DNA from: Ampelomyces quisqualis
Lineage: Eukaryota; Ascomycota; Dothideomycetes; Pleosporales; Phaeosphaeriaceae
Reading direction: 5' to 3'
Assembly (NCBI GenBank): GCA_018398575.1
Contig: JAGTXZ010000018.1
Coordinates: 2,232,001 to 2,296,000 of the forward strand
DNA: 64,000 nucleotides
Below, piece after piece: positions 45,301-57,700 of the stretch. Both the position numbers and the translations under genes were made by a program. Within the stretch, counting starts at the first letter, position 1. Every line of letters starts with the position of its first letter. Under the pieces are notes generated by a model. That model was given only the letters and a program-made list of their open reading frames with translations. It was not told the DNA's origin and did not search any database.

Positions 45301-47214
45301 ATGGCGTTCTCACTCTCCAGTTTCCTCCTGCCTCTATCTCTTCTCAGCTCCATTGCCCACTGCGCGACTGTCACATATGACTTTGACATAGGATGGACGT
45401 ACGCAAACCCTGATGGACAGCAAACGCGTCCTGTCATTGGCGTGAACGGCCAGTGGCCTGTGCCGCCGATTGTTGCTACGAAAGGCGACCGAGTTGTCGT
45501 CAATGTGAAGAATTCGCTTGGCAATGAGAGCACGAGTCTGCATTTCCATGGCTTGTATCAGAATGGCACGACGCATATGGATGGGCCGGTTGCGGTGTCG
45601 CAGTGTGGGATATTGCCGGGGAGTTCGTTTACGTATAATTTTACGGTAAGTACAGCGCGAGAGGTGGCATGTACATTGTCGGATTTGAACATACTCACCG
45701 AACCCTAGGTCGACCAAGCTGGCTCTTATTGGTGGCATAGCCACGAGCGAGGACAGTATCCAGACGGCCTCCGAGCTCCGTTGATTGTACACGATTCCGA
45801 AGACCCGTTCCAAGATCAGTACGATGAAGAAATCGTCTTGACCTTGTCGGACTGGTACCATGGTCGCATGCAAGACCTGCTCAAGGGCTTCATCAACATA
45901 GCAAACCCATCAGGTGCCGAGCCCGTGCCACAGGCCGCGTTGATGAACGACACGCAAAACCTCGGCATCAAAGTGCAGCCGGGCAAGACGTACTTGTTCC
46001 GCTTGATCAACATGGGTGCCTTTGCTGCTCACTATGTATGGTTCGAGGAGCACATGATGAGGGTCGTCGAGGTTGATGGCGTGTACACGGAGCCCACCGA
46101 GGCGGAGATGTTGTACGTGACCGCTGCGCAGAGGTACAGCGTCCTCGTAACTGCGAAAAACGATTCGAGCGCGAATTTTGCTGTTGTAGGCAGCATGGAT
46201 CAGGTATGTGTCGACCCCTAGTTCTGGATGTAAGCTCATGTAGTCGCCAGGACCTCTTCGATGCTGTACCTGAAGGTCTCAACCCAAACGTTACCGGGTG
46301 GCTCGTATATGATGAAACGAAACCAAAGCCTGCCCCGAAGGAGATCGAGGCATTCGAGCCCTTCGATGACTACAACCTCGTGCCGTACGACAAGGAACAG
46401 CTTCTCGACCGCGTTGATCACTCCATCACACTTGACATGAAAATGGACAATTTGAGAGATGGCGCAAATTACGCTTTCTTCAACGATGTTTCCTATGTCA
46501 GCCCCAAGGTGCCAACGCTATACAGTGTTCTCTCCGCCGGAGCAAATGCTACCAACCCGATCGTCTATGGCTCCAACACAAACTCCTTCGTTCTCGGCGC
46601 TAACGAAGTTGTGGAAATTGTTCTGAACAACGACGATCCAGGCAAGCATCCATTCCATCTACACGGTCACGCGTTCCAGGTTGTTACACGCAGCGAGGAC
46701 GATGCTGGCTTCTACGATCCCAGCAATGTTTCGGCCTTGCCGGCCTCGCCGATGAAGCGCGATACAGTTCTTGTGCGTCCGAATGGACATATTGTCCTGC
46801 GCTTTCGCGCCGATAATCCAGGCGTTTGGCTCTTTCACTGTCATCTGGTAAAATTGTCTGACTTCAAAGCTGCGCTACAAGACTGATTTTCAACAGGAAT
46901 GGCATGTGGCTTCCGGCCTGACAGCTACGATGATTGAGTCTCCACTCGATGTGCAACAGCAGCTCTCGGGCAAGATCCCTGCTGATCATCTCAAGGTATG
47001 CGATGCGGGCAATGTACCAACGGCCGGGAATGCAGCGGGCAACACCGTTGACTTGTTCGATCTGAGGGGCGAAAACACTAGTCCAGGTACGCTGCCTGCA
47101 GGCTTCGAGACCAGAGGCATAGTGGCGCTTGTATTCAGCTGTTTGGCAGCGTTCCTGGGAATGGCGACTATTGGGTGGTACGGCATGCGACCAATTGAGT
47201 CGGGGACGGGATGA
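45301..47214 (+). CDS. FET3: multicopper ferroxidase of high-affinity iron uptake
   Basis: Four exons: 45301-45645, 45709-46203, 46251-46847, 46897-47214, all joined in phase 0; 584 residues. Fet3 oxidises Fe2+ to Fe3+ at the outer face of the plasma membrane and passes it to Ftr1. A signal peptide (first ~22 residues) leads into three cupredoxin domains. Copper ligands are in place: His81-Phe-His83 (LHFHGL), His125-Ser-His127 ([13 protein letters not shown]), His413-x2-His416-x-His418-x-His420 (HPFHLHGH) and the type 1 site His476-Cys477-His478 with His482. One transmembrane helix near the C-terminus ([20 protein letters not shown]) anchors it, as in yeast Fet3. The promoter carries two ATCAGATAA sites. 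Divergent FTR1 lies across the transposon. Confidence 0.95.
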
Positions 47215-47855
47215 GGTACCCGGGTTTCATCTAGGCGCCTGGAGAATAGAGATTGCGGAGAAAGGAGGATGGCCTTTATTGAGACGTCGTCGCATCTTAA
47301 ACAAGATGCTGCTCGGAGTCGCTGGCCGACCGCGGTGACTTCCAGGTGACACGCGTCACGCTATCGCAGTATAGGCTTAGTGAGAATGTAACGTCCCAAC
47401 CTCACCTCAACTCTTCGCGTCGCACAGATGTTTGCTTCTGCTGCAACTTCGATGCACGTCCCATACCTCATCTCATTCCGCCCCGTCATCTTGTGGGGAA
47501 GGGAACAGGCGAAATCGATAGGTGAACTGAGCATGGTCAACTGGGCATGGTCATCTGGGCATGGCCAACTAGGCATGGTCAACTGGGCATGGGTATGCAG
47601 CGTGAGTGCGATCAACGGCCGTTATTTCATTGCTTTCGTACATTAGGGGGCGGGGGATACATGCATACGAGCTAGACTACATGAAGCAAAAAAGTAAAAT
47701 GCTGATGGAATGCCTAGGCAATGATGCAACTCAACAACAAATGAAAACCAGCCAACTCCAACCAATGTACCGAAATGTGGTGTGAGGCGTTCTAGCCTAA
47801 ATGCTTTGCGTGCAGGTCGTATCGGCTAAAATGCAAGAAACCTGACGGGACAATT
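47215..47855. other. intergenic between convergent genes
   Basis: 3' flanks of FET3 and of the C2H2 regulator gene. It contains a 14-bp minisatellite (listed separately) and no gene. Confidence 0.5.
47531..47586. repeat. 14-bp tandem repeat, 4 copies
   Basis: Four units of gcatggtcaactgg (47531, 47545, 47559, 47573). The first and last are identical and the middle two differ by one or two bases. A partial fifth unit follows. Confidence 0.9.
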
Positions 47856-49262
47856 CTAGAGGCGGCTCTTGACGAGGCATTTGCCTCGGTGACTGGTCGA
47901 ATGGTCGTCGGCAGACGACGCAGCCTCGTCCTCGTTGCGCTCCTCGTTCTGTGCCTGCGGGTCGTTGTGAGCATCGTACTCGTAGCCGACCTCCTTCAAC
48001 CACTTGTTGTGGAGCTTCTCGATGTGCTTGGGGTCAGTGATGTAGGTCAGGACATGCGAGAGACTGAACTTCTTGTTGCGTCCGTTCTTCTTGCCTGGGC
48101 GATGGACATGAGTCCAGTAGTGCTCCCAGCAGTTGTCGTTCCGGTTGAACTGGGTCATGCACAGCTGGCAGACGAAGTCTTTACGACCAGAGTGGGTCTT
48201 CATGTGGCGATGAAGATGTTCCTGGCGCAGAAACTTCCTGCCACAGGGCACACCTGAGACCTGGATCTCGCAGATTTGCGGCTTCCCGCAGGAGCCGCCG
48301 CCATTTCGTCGCCACTTCTTCGTTCCTGGAATCTGCTCCACATCATCGTCCATCCAGAGGTCGAAGCGGTCGCCATGGAGGCGGGTAATGGCTTTAGAAC
48401 GAGGCTTGCGGGACTTCTTGGACTTGGCCACACCAGCCTGTTGCTCTTTCTTGACGGACTTGCCGCCGGTTGAAGACACCCAGATTGATCTTCTGACCTT
48501 TCGCTCGTCCGCTGAAGTCTCAAGCTCTTCTTGCTTGACGGCAATACCCTGTGGCGAGTGCGCCAGTGGCACGTCGACGTCGTCATACGAACTCATTTCC
48601 GCCTCTTGGTTGGCTGTGTCCACTTGGACATACTCGCCACCAAGCAAGGCCTCATTTGGAGCCATTGTCGGTGCTGCCAGCATGTTGGCGAGCGAGTACT
48701 GGTGATAGGACCACATGCCTTCAGGGTTCTGAACATGCTCCGGCTCACTGGGCATTGAACCATGGTACTCAGCGTACGGACTGTTCGAGAATGAGGTTGC
48801 ACATGAGGTTGGTGTCGAAGCTACCACGTTGTCGACAGAGGTGAACGTTGGCATGCGAGACTGCACAAACCCAGGGTGGGCTATGAAGCCTTGATGCATC
48901 CTCATGGGCATGTGGTCTAGAGAGTCGGACTGCGAGAGAGACGACCAGTTCTCGTATGAGGTCCCTTCCGGTCCTGATGCTTTGAAAGAGAACCCGCCCA
49001 TGCCGAGTGGATCCATGGAAGAGTCCTGGCAAGATTCCATGTTTGGAACGCTGGCATAGCCATGGTCCGAGAAAGGATTCCGACCATAGACGGGTGTTGT
49101 GGGACCAAGTGACGAGAGGGACGAAGCATTCGAATTACGGCGAGCATCGATGTTGTAAGTCGCCGGCGGTGTCAAGAGCCCCGATGATGCAGTCAAGCAG
49201 GGCGACATCTGAAACCCATCGCTGTCTTCATCTCGGTGATATCTTGCTCCGGTACTCCACAT
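47856..49262 (-). CDS. C2H2 zinc-finger transcription factor, BrlA-like fingers
   Basis: A single coding exon of 468 residues. Two adjacent fingers lie near the C-terminus. Finger 1 is Cys331-x8-Cys340-x12-His353-x3-His357, with unusually wide Cys spacing and RQEHLHRHMKTHS after it. Finger 2 is Cys365-x2-Cys368-x12-His381-x3-His385, then a basic PGKKNGRNKK. The RQEHLxRHMKxHS and NxNDN/HY patterns resemble BrlA, the conidiation regulator of aspergilli, though the rest shares only Ser/Pro/Met-rich low-complexity character. A basic segment (KKSRKPRSK) precedes the fingers. A 5' UTR intron (gtaagt at about 49354 to an AG at about 49288) looks likely. A role in development is inference. Confidence 0.8.
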   Translation of the reverse strand: MWSTGARYHRDEDSDGFQMSPCLTASSGLLTPPATYNIDARRNSNASSLSSLGPTTPVYGRNPFSDHGYASVPNMESCQDSSMDPLGMGGFSFKASGPEGTSYENWSSLSQSDSLDHMPMRMHQGFIAHPGFVQSRMPTFTSVDNVVASTPTSCATSFSNSPYAEYHGSMPSEPEHVQNPEGMWSYHQYSLANMLAAPTMAPNEALLGGEYVQVDTANQEAEMSSYDDVDVPLAHSPQGIAVKQEELETSADERKVRRSIWVSSTGGKSVKKEQQAGVAKSKKSRKPRSKAITRLHGDRFDLWMDDDVEQIPGTKKWRRNGGGSCGKPQICEIQVSGVPCGRKFLRQEHLHRHMKTHSGRKDFVCQLCMTQFNRNDNCWEHYWTHVHRPGKKNGRNKKFSLSHVLTYITDPKHIEKLHNKWLKEVGYEYDAHNDPQAQNEERNEDEAASSADDHSTSHRGKCLVKSRL

Positions 49263-52200
49263 CTTGACAGAATGATGGAGAGCTTCTGAGCTGTGTCACA
49301 AGTCAGCATCCAACTTTAGACTGAACAAGTGTCAGCTACGTGGACAAGTACTTACTAGTTTCGGAAGCAGTAATCTAGCGATGATAACTGCGTGGTTCTG
49401 TTCGCCGACTCAAGGAGGTGCAGAACGTTGGTCTTTATCAGCTGTGTCAAGTGGCCTAATGGTGGCAACGTCAAGCCTAAAGTCTCCACAAAGGTTGTGC
49501 AACATACTACAGTGTGGAGTGGCCAGTCGCGAATGTGATGGCAGGGGAAAAGAATGGCGTGAAAATTGGACCGTGCCGGCGGTACTTGCGACGAACAAAT
49601 GATCTGGATTGTGTTTGTCTGCAAGGGTACACGACCATCATTCAGGCACTCTCTTCAACAGATTCAGCAAAGTTCGTATCGAGCGACAAGAGCACAACAG
49701 ACGTAGCATGGGGATCTTGAGGCACATTTCGATTCGTTGCACTTGGAGGCCAGTGTATACACACATTGGGTGTCTGGCAGTCGCTGCACAGCACTGTAAC
49801 CCAATGACCCTACCTTGGTCCTCAAGACTTCAGCCACTGAAGCGGCTGCGTCTCGATTCGCGCCATGCGTTTCTACGATGTACAGGAGATGGGCAGAAAG
49901 CACTTCACAGTCAAGTGTGTCACCAACGTCAGCGTAGGCAACAGCTCCCATTCGTAGGAATGTGAACCACGACGCCGTTCAGCTCTACACAGCCTAGCGC
50001 CTGGATCTACCTCCACTAAAGTTGTACACGTTGATCAGAATACAAGCGGAAATCTATCATGCTGGTAATGGTAACATGACCGCCACACGAACAAGATTTT
50101 TCCAACCGCTTCACTTGCGTTCTCGACTTGCATTTTCCCTCACGGGTCATTACCTTCAGCATCTCTGGTTTGAGCGTTGAAAGAGCTTTCGCGATTTTTG
50201 GCAGGTTTGGTTCCGGTGATTGTGACCGGTACCAAGCTTCTCTTTGCTTTTCGGTCCGGAACCTTTGGCGTGTAACTGAATGGTCTGGTCACACAACAGC
50301 TTCCAACTTAGGCCAGGGCTCTCCGGATCTTTGTTTGACTCTCCGCGGCCTTCCTAATTCGATGTTCCCGGTCGTTCGCCGTGCAGCATCTGCTACGCGT
50401 CAACCGGGTAACTGCCAGTAGGGTGCCAGCGGAAGGTGAATCAGCCGTCCGAAGCAGTCTGAGGTACATACAACTTCCTGCTACTGCCGAATCGAACTCC
50501 AGCACATTGTCTAATCGCCACATGGAGAGCATTCAAGCGGCGCTGCACATTGCAGATTTGATGACTCGTTCCATTTCATCCGTGTGCCGATCGAGATAGT
50601 GTGGGCAGCCGTTGCCAAATGAAGATCTGGTACCGTTTGTTTCATCCGACGCGCACAGAAGTACTCAACGGCGACGAGTTTGACCCCAGGACATTCGGAA
50701 AATATCCGCTACGACGGATTGTTACTATTGTTTTTGTACGTCGCGTCCGATCCATTCGTCGTGGAGCCACTAAGATGAAGTGCATGAGGAACCTGGTCGA
50801 GTACTGGACAAGCTCGAGATCGCTACTCAGAAGACATGCAAGCCAAGTAAATACGATGTCCGTGAGTCGTCGTACCACCTAGCCGAGGCCGACCAAGGAT
50901 AATCATACCGGTCTTCAACACAAGCGTTTCCGTTTCAGGCGAGAAGCAGCGGAATGACCTGGAAGCATGAGATACGATTCTCGGTTTACGGACTCAGATG
51001 CTGCAGGTAGAGTCAAGTCGATACGACCAATCAATCACGATGATGGTATCTCTATCTGAAAGACTCACATCTGCTCATCGCGATCGGAAAATTTCCATTG
51101 ACGTCTCGGCGATCGCGTAACGGCACAACGCTCATGTACCCTCCGAGTAAACTGCGGGGTCCGAGAGGAATTCGCGGACTTGTGGGCGTCTCTGGCCCCA
51201 TACATCCGCGGAAGCATCTCTTGCGCGAGGGCCGGAGTCTCTAAACCTGAGACGGTAAGCCCTAATCGAGCAGCAATTGCCCCAACTATCTAGAGTTAAG
51301 AGGCGCCCGGTCTTGATTGCAGGGGCCAGGCGAGGACTGTCGGTCACAGCCTCCATTCCAGGCTTGCATGGCAAGCGTGGACATGACAGCTCTCACACCA
51401 TGTCGCGAATTGTCCATACTCAGCGCGACACAAAGATAATTCTGTAACCGAATACGAGCCAGGTTCTTGCAAATCAACTGCGCCGTTTCTTGATCCAGTG
51501 TCAAGGACGCAGCACTATCACCCCATCTGCGAAAATCCATCTCTCATCACCTACCCAGTGGAGCTCAACAGCGAGGCTGCGGTAACCCCAGTGGGGAAGC
51601 AATCTTGACATGCGCCTTGCACTGACACGTCCCAACTCATCGGTGGGCACGACGCGCATCCGCATTTTTGCAAGGGCTACTAGTGTACCACGACCACGTA
51701 TTGCTTGCTAGTAACTAATGTACCAGATACTTCCTCGGCACCAACCTATACAAGACTATCATTTCGTGTCCTCAACGGTGACAGCACTAGGATAAGTTAG
51801 CAAAATCTTGTTATGACGATGCGGATGCAATCCGAAAAATGTGGCTCACAGGCACAGTTACACGAGGACTATGCGAGTGATAACAGCACGACATGGTGTT
51901 TTTGTAACAGCGGGCCGTTGACGCTCTGACACTGCGCTTATTTCCGCCAGAAGATCCTACAGGCTCAACCAGACATACTACTCCCGAACAGACGTCGTTC
52001 GATCGTGGCCAACGCGCGTTGAAGCATTCCGATATCTGGCCACAATAACGTCCTGATTTGTGATGTCACGGGTACCTGAGCCACAAAGCCTACGGTGCGT
52101 CGCACACAAGGCTAACGAAAATCGACTGGAGTCAGCCGCGAAGCCGAGTGTGGAATTGTTTGCAGGTGGTCCACGAGGCATCTCTCTTGAAAGCCCCCAA

Positions 52201-53483
52201 TTTTTCCAAAACCGCCTCCGTCACCTGTCTGAGATGGGGATCCGGTTTCCTCTTCGGATCACGTTAGCTCGAGCTGCAAAACACGTCTTAGACCACGACT
52301 GGGTACCTGAACGCTGAACGAGTGTAATATGAAAGTTGCAAGACTGAGCGAGACAATAACACGACTACGAACTCCATCCTGATGGATTGCTTGACTGCAT
52401 GTGGACTGGAGGACTCTCCCAAGGGGAATAGTGTGAGCGAGGGCAAAAGATACCGATGATATATTGGTGTCCTCGCACCAACTCTCTCCATGAAAGAAAC
52501 CAGTGCACTTGCCTACGCGCAGCAATCATCTCCTCGGCGCCCAAACACCACAGCGCTTCCAGGCCTCCAATACCTCAGCGGCGACCTCCGATCCCTAGTG
52601 ATCCCCGTGTCTTAGCACTGCAGCTGCATAGCGCCGGGGCGAGGCTGGCTTGCACAAACCTAGTATGAACAGGGTCGCGCGCAATGCTACCAACCCCACA
52701 ACTTATACTTTCAAACTGCCACTGTGGCTGCGCTGCTCCCCAAGTCGTCAGGGTTGTGGTCAAAGCTATGGCCGGGTAGGTACATGTGTGACTTCATCGC
52801 CATCTGCCGAGACATCGCGACGCTCACAACAAACGGTGTGGCCCAGAACCGACGGTTTGTACGGAGTCTCGAAAGGCTTCTGCTATTCAGCAAACATGGA
52901 TTGCAGCCTCTTTCATGGACAGTAGTACATACGACGTTTGCCCTTTGGCCCAGCATGGTGTCGGTGGCGGGCGATACATTGTACACCCATACCAACAAAC
53001 ACTATGACCCTTCTGGAGGCCATGAGATTTTCATGTGCGAATCCGCTAGTTGAATGGAATGTCGCGGCGAGATGCGGGGCATGGACACAACATGAATAGA
53101 TCGTAGGTTTGGGGTTTGCCCTCTGTTGATCGTCACGGGCGGTGAACTCCGTTTGCTAATGGTTTGGAAGTCCCGGATCGACGGTAGGTTGAGAGGCCTC
53201 ATCTGAAATTTTTCACATTGTGCGATGTGGTTTGGTGGCGGGAAGAATGGCCTTGGATGTTCTAACTCATGTTCGTGGGTATGCTTACTGACAAACTGAA
53301 CGTTGCAAAAACAAGTTTGAAGTAGTATGTGTCCACAGGCTCTCATTGTCTTGTAATGTAGTACGATACAGTACTGTCCTCGTCCAGCAGTCTTCCGGCT
53401 CATTGCTCTGCAATTCAAAAACTCATAACTTCCATCTACATCCTTCTCTGAACCTCGTGATGTAAGCCTGCAAATGAAGTCCA
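49263..53483. other. 4.2-kb gene-poor region upstream of the C2H2 regulator
   Basis: Many short frames on both strands have no recognisable motif, and none is accepted. There are no transposon ends or clear tandem repeats, and base composition is ordinary. Regulators of development often have long upstream regions with complex leaders, and that may be what this is. The frame at 53002-53484 (-) overlaps the likely 3' flank of the epoxide hydrolase gene. Confidence 0.45.
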
Positions 53484-54747
53484 TCAGTCAGTCCAGTTCC
53501 AAGCAATCCCCACAAACTCTTCAACATCCTCCCATAACACCTCGGTCCTCTCCAACGCCGCAAAATGGCCTCCCTTCTCATGCGCTCTGAAGAACACCAT
53601 TTTACCCGTCTTCTCCGCCCACGCCCTCGGCACTGGCGCCAACTCGTGCGGAAAATAACTATACCCCATCGGCTTATCGACGTACAGCAACTCTTTCATC
53701 TCGCGGTACGTGTATATTGACGTGGGGAAGCATTCTGTGAGCCAATACAACGTAATGTCCGCGACGATAGTATGTAACGACGGCGCGGTAGCGGGATCAC
53801 TCCAGGCGAGAAACTTTTCTCCGATCCAAGCCAAGTGCGCTACGGGCGAAGACGCCAGGACAAGACCTATAGTGGAAGGCCTGGTCCCGTGCATTTTCGC
53901 ATACGCGTTCCCCGTCGTCGAGAAGTCGTCTAGACGTTCCAAACCTGCTTTGTCCTGCGCTGTAAGCTCGTCCTCGGGAGACGATTTGTCGCCGATCCCG
54001 GAGATGTACATGAAGTTTAGATGCATTCCCTTGCACTCGGCGTAGGTAGCTGCAATGACGCGTGAGACGAGAGATCCAATGTCCCCGCCTTGCACCAAGT
54101 ACGATGTTAGGCCGAGGGAGAGAAGGAGCTTGTGCATTATGCGGGCTGTGTCGGCGACTTTCCAGTCTTTGTTTAGTGGGGGTTGGGACGAGAGTGTGAA
54201 ACCTGGGAGGGAGGGCACGATGATATGGTAAGGGAGGGTTGCGGGGGTGTACTTCTCACGCAGGAGGGTCATGAGCGGGAGGAATTCGAGGAAGGAGCCG
54301 GGCCAGCCGTGGAAGAAGGCGATGGGGATGGCGGAGGGGTTCTTTGAAAGTAGTGCGGTGAAGTGAATGGTGTAACCGCTGCCATCCTCGTCTTTGATGG
54401 TAGTGGTGAACGCGGGGAAAGAGTTGATGTGGGCTTCTTCCTTGCGCCTAAGAGAGAGTCAGGACATTTTTAGAACTCGAGAGAACATATATTTCAGACT
54501 GGCAGACGTACCAGTCGAACTCTTCCTCCCAGTACTTCTTCGCATCAACGACCCATTTCCTGCTCACACCGAACTTGCCATGACTTCCATCATCCTGTAG
54601 ATTCTCGTATATCTTTTTCGCCACAGGACTAAGTCTCAATAAGGTCTTGAGGTCATGTAGCTTTTGATCCTCAACATGGAGTTCGAATGGCGTTGGCTGC
54701 TGCTTTGCGCTTGCTGGCACTTCCCCGAAAGGCTTTGGCGACGTCAT
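53484..54747 (-). CDS. epoxide hydrolase (EHN-domain, alpha/beta hydrolase)
   Basis: Two exons: 54747-54512 and 54447-53484; 399 residues, usual for microsomal-type fungal epoxide hydrolases. The EHN N-terminal domain (PFELHVEDQKLHDLKTLLRL) wraps the core. The oxyanion motif is His125-Gly-Trp-Pro-Gly129, the nucleophile is Asp201 in QGGDIGS, and the catalytic His is His373 in KGGHFAALE. The lid Tyr is likely in MGYSYFPHELAPVPR. The enzyme opens epoxides to diols, either detoxifying them or helping to make secondary metabolites. No signal peptide or strong membrane anchor is seen at the N-terminus. Confidence 0.93.
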
Positions 54748-55233
54748 CGTTACGATTGTTGAGGTTGATTCTATGTCGGAATATCAAATGCTCCTGGACG
54801 CTATCTGGCTCTCTGTTGCACATGCACTGCGTTTATACTTGAAGATGTGATGTACCGAATGTGTTTGTAGCTTACAAATGTCGTTCGCCAAGTGACGAAT
54901 AAGGGAGCTTTCACGCGTGTAGCTTCGCGCTAAGCCGTAAGTAGTCCAAGCGACTTGCCTCTTTAGGTGCAAGATTGACACAAACACTTGAGCTTTACTT
55001 CGATGTCACTGATCTGTTCGCATATCTACCATCTCTCATTTGTAATCACGGCTGAGGAGAAAGTGACGGATGCTCATACAGCGTCTGCATTACCACAGTA
55101 TGAAGTGATGCGGAAAGCCTTTCGCACGTTTGATTTGATAAATTGACCGGATAACAGCCCATCCCAACAAGTAGAAGTGCATACAAGCTTATCGTCTATT
55201 TCGTAAAGCATTCGCTACTCCCATACTTGACCA
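54748..55233. other. intergenic, no gene seen
   Basis: This lies between the epoxide hydrolase start and the transporter stop, both on the minus strand. It should hold the hydrolase promoter. Short frames only. Confidence 0.5.
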
Positions 55234-56877
55234 CTACAGCACCATCTTGAAGTCTGGATCTCTATCATCTCCCTTGCCCTCCCACTCCGCATACTTGCCC
55301 GCCCTCTTATCCTTATTGATTTTCGCGACCCAAGCAACGTTCGCAGCAATCAACAACCACGCCGCACACAACAAGCCCAGCATAATGCTATGACTCTTCT
55401 TGAATTGTGGCGCTTCATGCTTCTGGTAGACGAAGCTCGCTACAAAGCCTCCTGCATTGGCAATCGCGAGCTGTAACGCGCTTGTTGTGGCGCGCTTGTA
55501 ATGGCCCGCGCTATTGTTGCTATTCCACGATAGAATACAGGGTACGGATGCGTACATGCCTGTAGCCATGAGAAATGTCATGCCGTATTGCACTTTTGGG
55601 TTCGTGGTTTGGCTGATCACGCCGTACCCGATGATGGCGATGGGAAGAGTGCAGAGCATGACTGGACCACGGAGAGCGAGACGATCGGATAGGAAGGCTG
55701 TTAATACAGTGAAAATTGAAGCAACTGCATAAGGAATGACGGTCCAGAGTTGTGCTTCGTTGGCATCCTTTGCGAAGCCGTTGTTGATAATCGTGGGTAG
55801 GAACAGTCCGAAGCTGTACAGGCCACATAGAATAGCAAAGTATGCCAATGCGCTCAGCCAAACTTGGAGGTTGAAAACGCCGCGCTTAACTTCTGTCCAC
55901 GAGAAGGGCTCATGGGCAGAATTTTGTTGGTCGAGGCGTTGGCGGGCGAGTTCTCTTTCGACTGGGGTGAAGAAGCGCGCAGTTTCGATGGAGTTGGGTA
56001 AGAACAGAGCAGAGCAAAGACCAACGAAAACGGTCAGAAGTCCCTCGACGATGAGAACCCAACGCCAGGATGAATCCTTGCTGTGGAAGCCTGGTACGGG
56101 ACCGATGGCGTTCAGGCCTCGAGCAAGAAGGCCTCCGAAGGCTCCCGAGAGAGAGGCAGCTGTATAGAAGATGCCGATTCGTAGGGCGAGCTCGTTACGG
56201 CGGTAAAAGTGCGATAGGTATAGAACCTGATAGATTGTTATTCTGCTAATCTTTGTCGTAGATTAGATGATGAAGAGTAGCTCACCATGCCCGGTAGCAG
56301 TCCACCCTCCGCTACACCCAAAAGTGCTCTCACCGTGACAAACGACGCAAAGCTCCTTACAAATCCCAAGCAAATAGTGAGCACACCCCAAACTGCTGTA
56401 AGCAGAGGCAACCAGATCTTTGGCGACACCTTTTTCAAAACTAAATTCGATGGCAACTCGCTATTCCTCGAATCAGTCCTATTTCGGATTCTGCGCAACA
56501 ACAGAGCACCAACTCACCTCACGATGTACGTCGCATAAAACACGCACAAGCCAATCGCATATTGATGGTCATTGATCCCAATGTCTCGCTCGAGACCCAG
56601 TATCTTCGCATTTCCGACATTTGTGCGATCGATGAACGAACATAAGAACAGAAGTGCAAGGATGGGCAAGATGCTAGGAAGTCGGAATTAGCTAACATCG
56701 TTTAAGATGATGGAGACTCAAATGGAAGTCAGGCTGGGAATGTACACACCGAAGATCCATCTTCAGCACCACCCTCCTCATCATCCTCGAATCCTCCACA
56801 CACCCATACCCCGCCTCAACCGATCCATGCCCCGCCACTTTGTCGCTCATTTCGTCGCTCTGAATCACCATTGCCAT
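55234..56877 (-). CDS. MFS transporter, allantoate/nicotinate permease type (anion:cation symporter)
   Basis: Four exons: 56877-56750, 56673-56518, 56460-56286, 56226-55234; junctions keep frame, giving 483 residues. It has twelve hydrophobic helices of the major facilitator superfamily. The first helix carries RILPILALLFLCSFIDRTNV then GNAKILGLE, the hallmark of the Dal5/Tna1/vitamin H group of organic-anion symporters. Other family stretches are LLGVAEGGLLPGM and FYRRNELALRIGIFY. It is likely at the plasma membrane importing a carboxylate such as nicotinate, allantoate or a related compound; the substrate is not readable. Several Met residues lie near the N-terminus; MAMVIQSDE is used as the start. 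Confidence 0.88.
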
Positions 56878-57700
56878 ACCGGAAACTCTCTTGAATCGCT
56901 TACAAGTAACACAAAGCTGAATAGCAAAACAATCGTACAACTGCTTCCCCTCGTCTGAATAAATGCGGGAACAAACACCCTTCTTAAACGCCGCGCTCGA
57001 TGCGTGTCAGCCGTGTACCCCAACGGAGTAAGACCCACGTAATTGAGCGGACGAACGCGGAGCTTAACCGCACCAAGACTTACGGGTAAAAGCTTGTGCC
57101 AACGGCACTGAACGGGCGGGACTTTCCCCGGGCGTGCTAGGCAGTTGATCTGGGGCCCGAAAACAAGAGACATGGCAATGATTACAAAGGAATGTCGGCA
57201 GATGCCGGTATGCGCTGCCAGCAACCAGGAGAACTTGTTGCGCAAAGTGCTGTCAGGCCCGGTTCACCACCTAGTGTGCTGGAGAGACTATGTATCTTCA
57301 GCACATGACGGTTGATGTCATATCCTACCGTTAACAAGTACTCCGTACCGAGTACCGCTAAGCCCAACGCCTAGTACGGAGCAACTCGACCTACTAAGCC
57401 CTGAACCAAGAAACTCCCGTCTTGGCTACACAACAAGAGATTATTAGCTGTGTGTGTAGGAAAAGAAACGGGGCGTTTTTGAACGTTGGGGGTACTGTAG
57501 AAACAAAGGTTACGAGCGTCTACTGAGATGAAAGGTAGATGTGATCGATACTACATGCTCTACATGACATGGCGATTTACCACGGGACAGGGCGTCGCCA
57601 GATCAGGATGAAAAAGTCGAAGAGGTCGATTCAGGCGCCGAGATGTTACGCGTAGAGAATCGAGTTTACATGGTTGCTCTTCTTGAAGCCATGCTCAGAA
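56878..57700. other. intergenic, no gene seen
   Basis: Promoter of the MFS gene and 3' flank of the CoA-transferase gene. TACTCCGTA-like motifs occur near 57338-57380. A small frame at 56865-57245 (-) has no motif. Confidence 0.5.

Noticed and set aside
53002..53484. A 160-codon minus-strand frame after the epoxide hydrolase stop
   Set aside because: Probably the 3' flank of the hydrolase gene; no motif.
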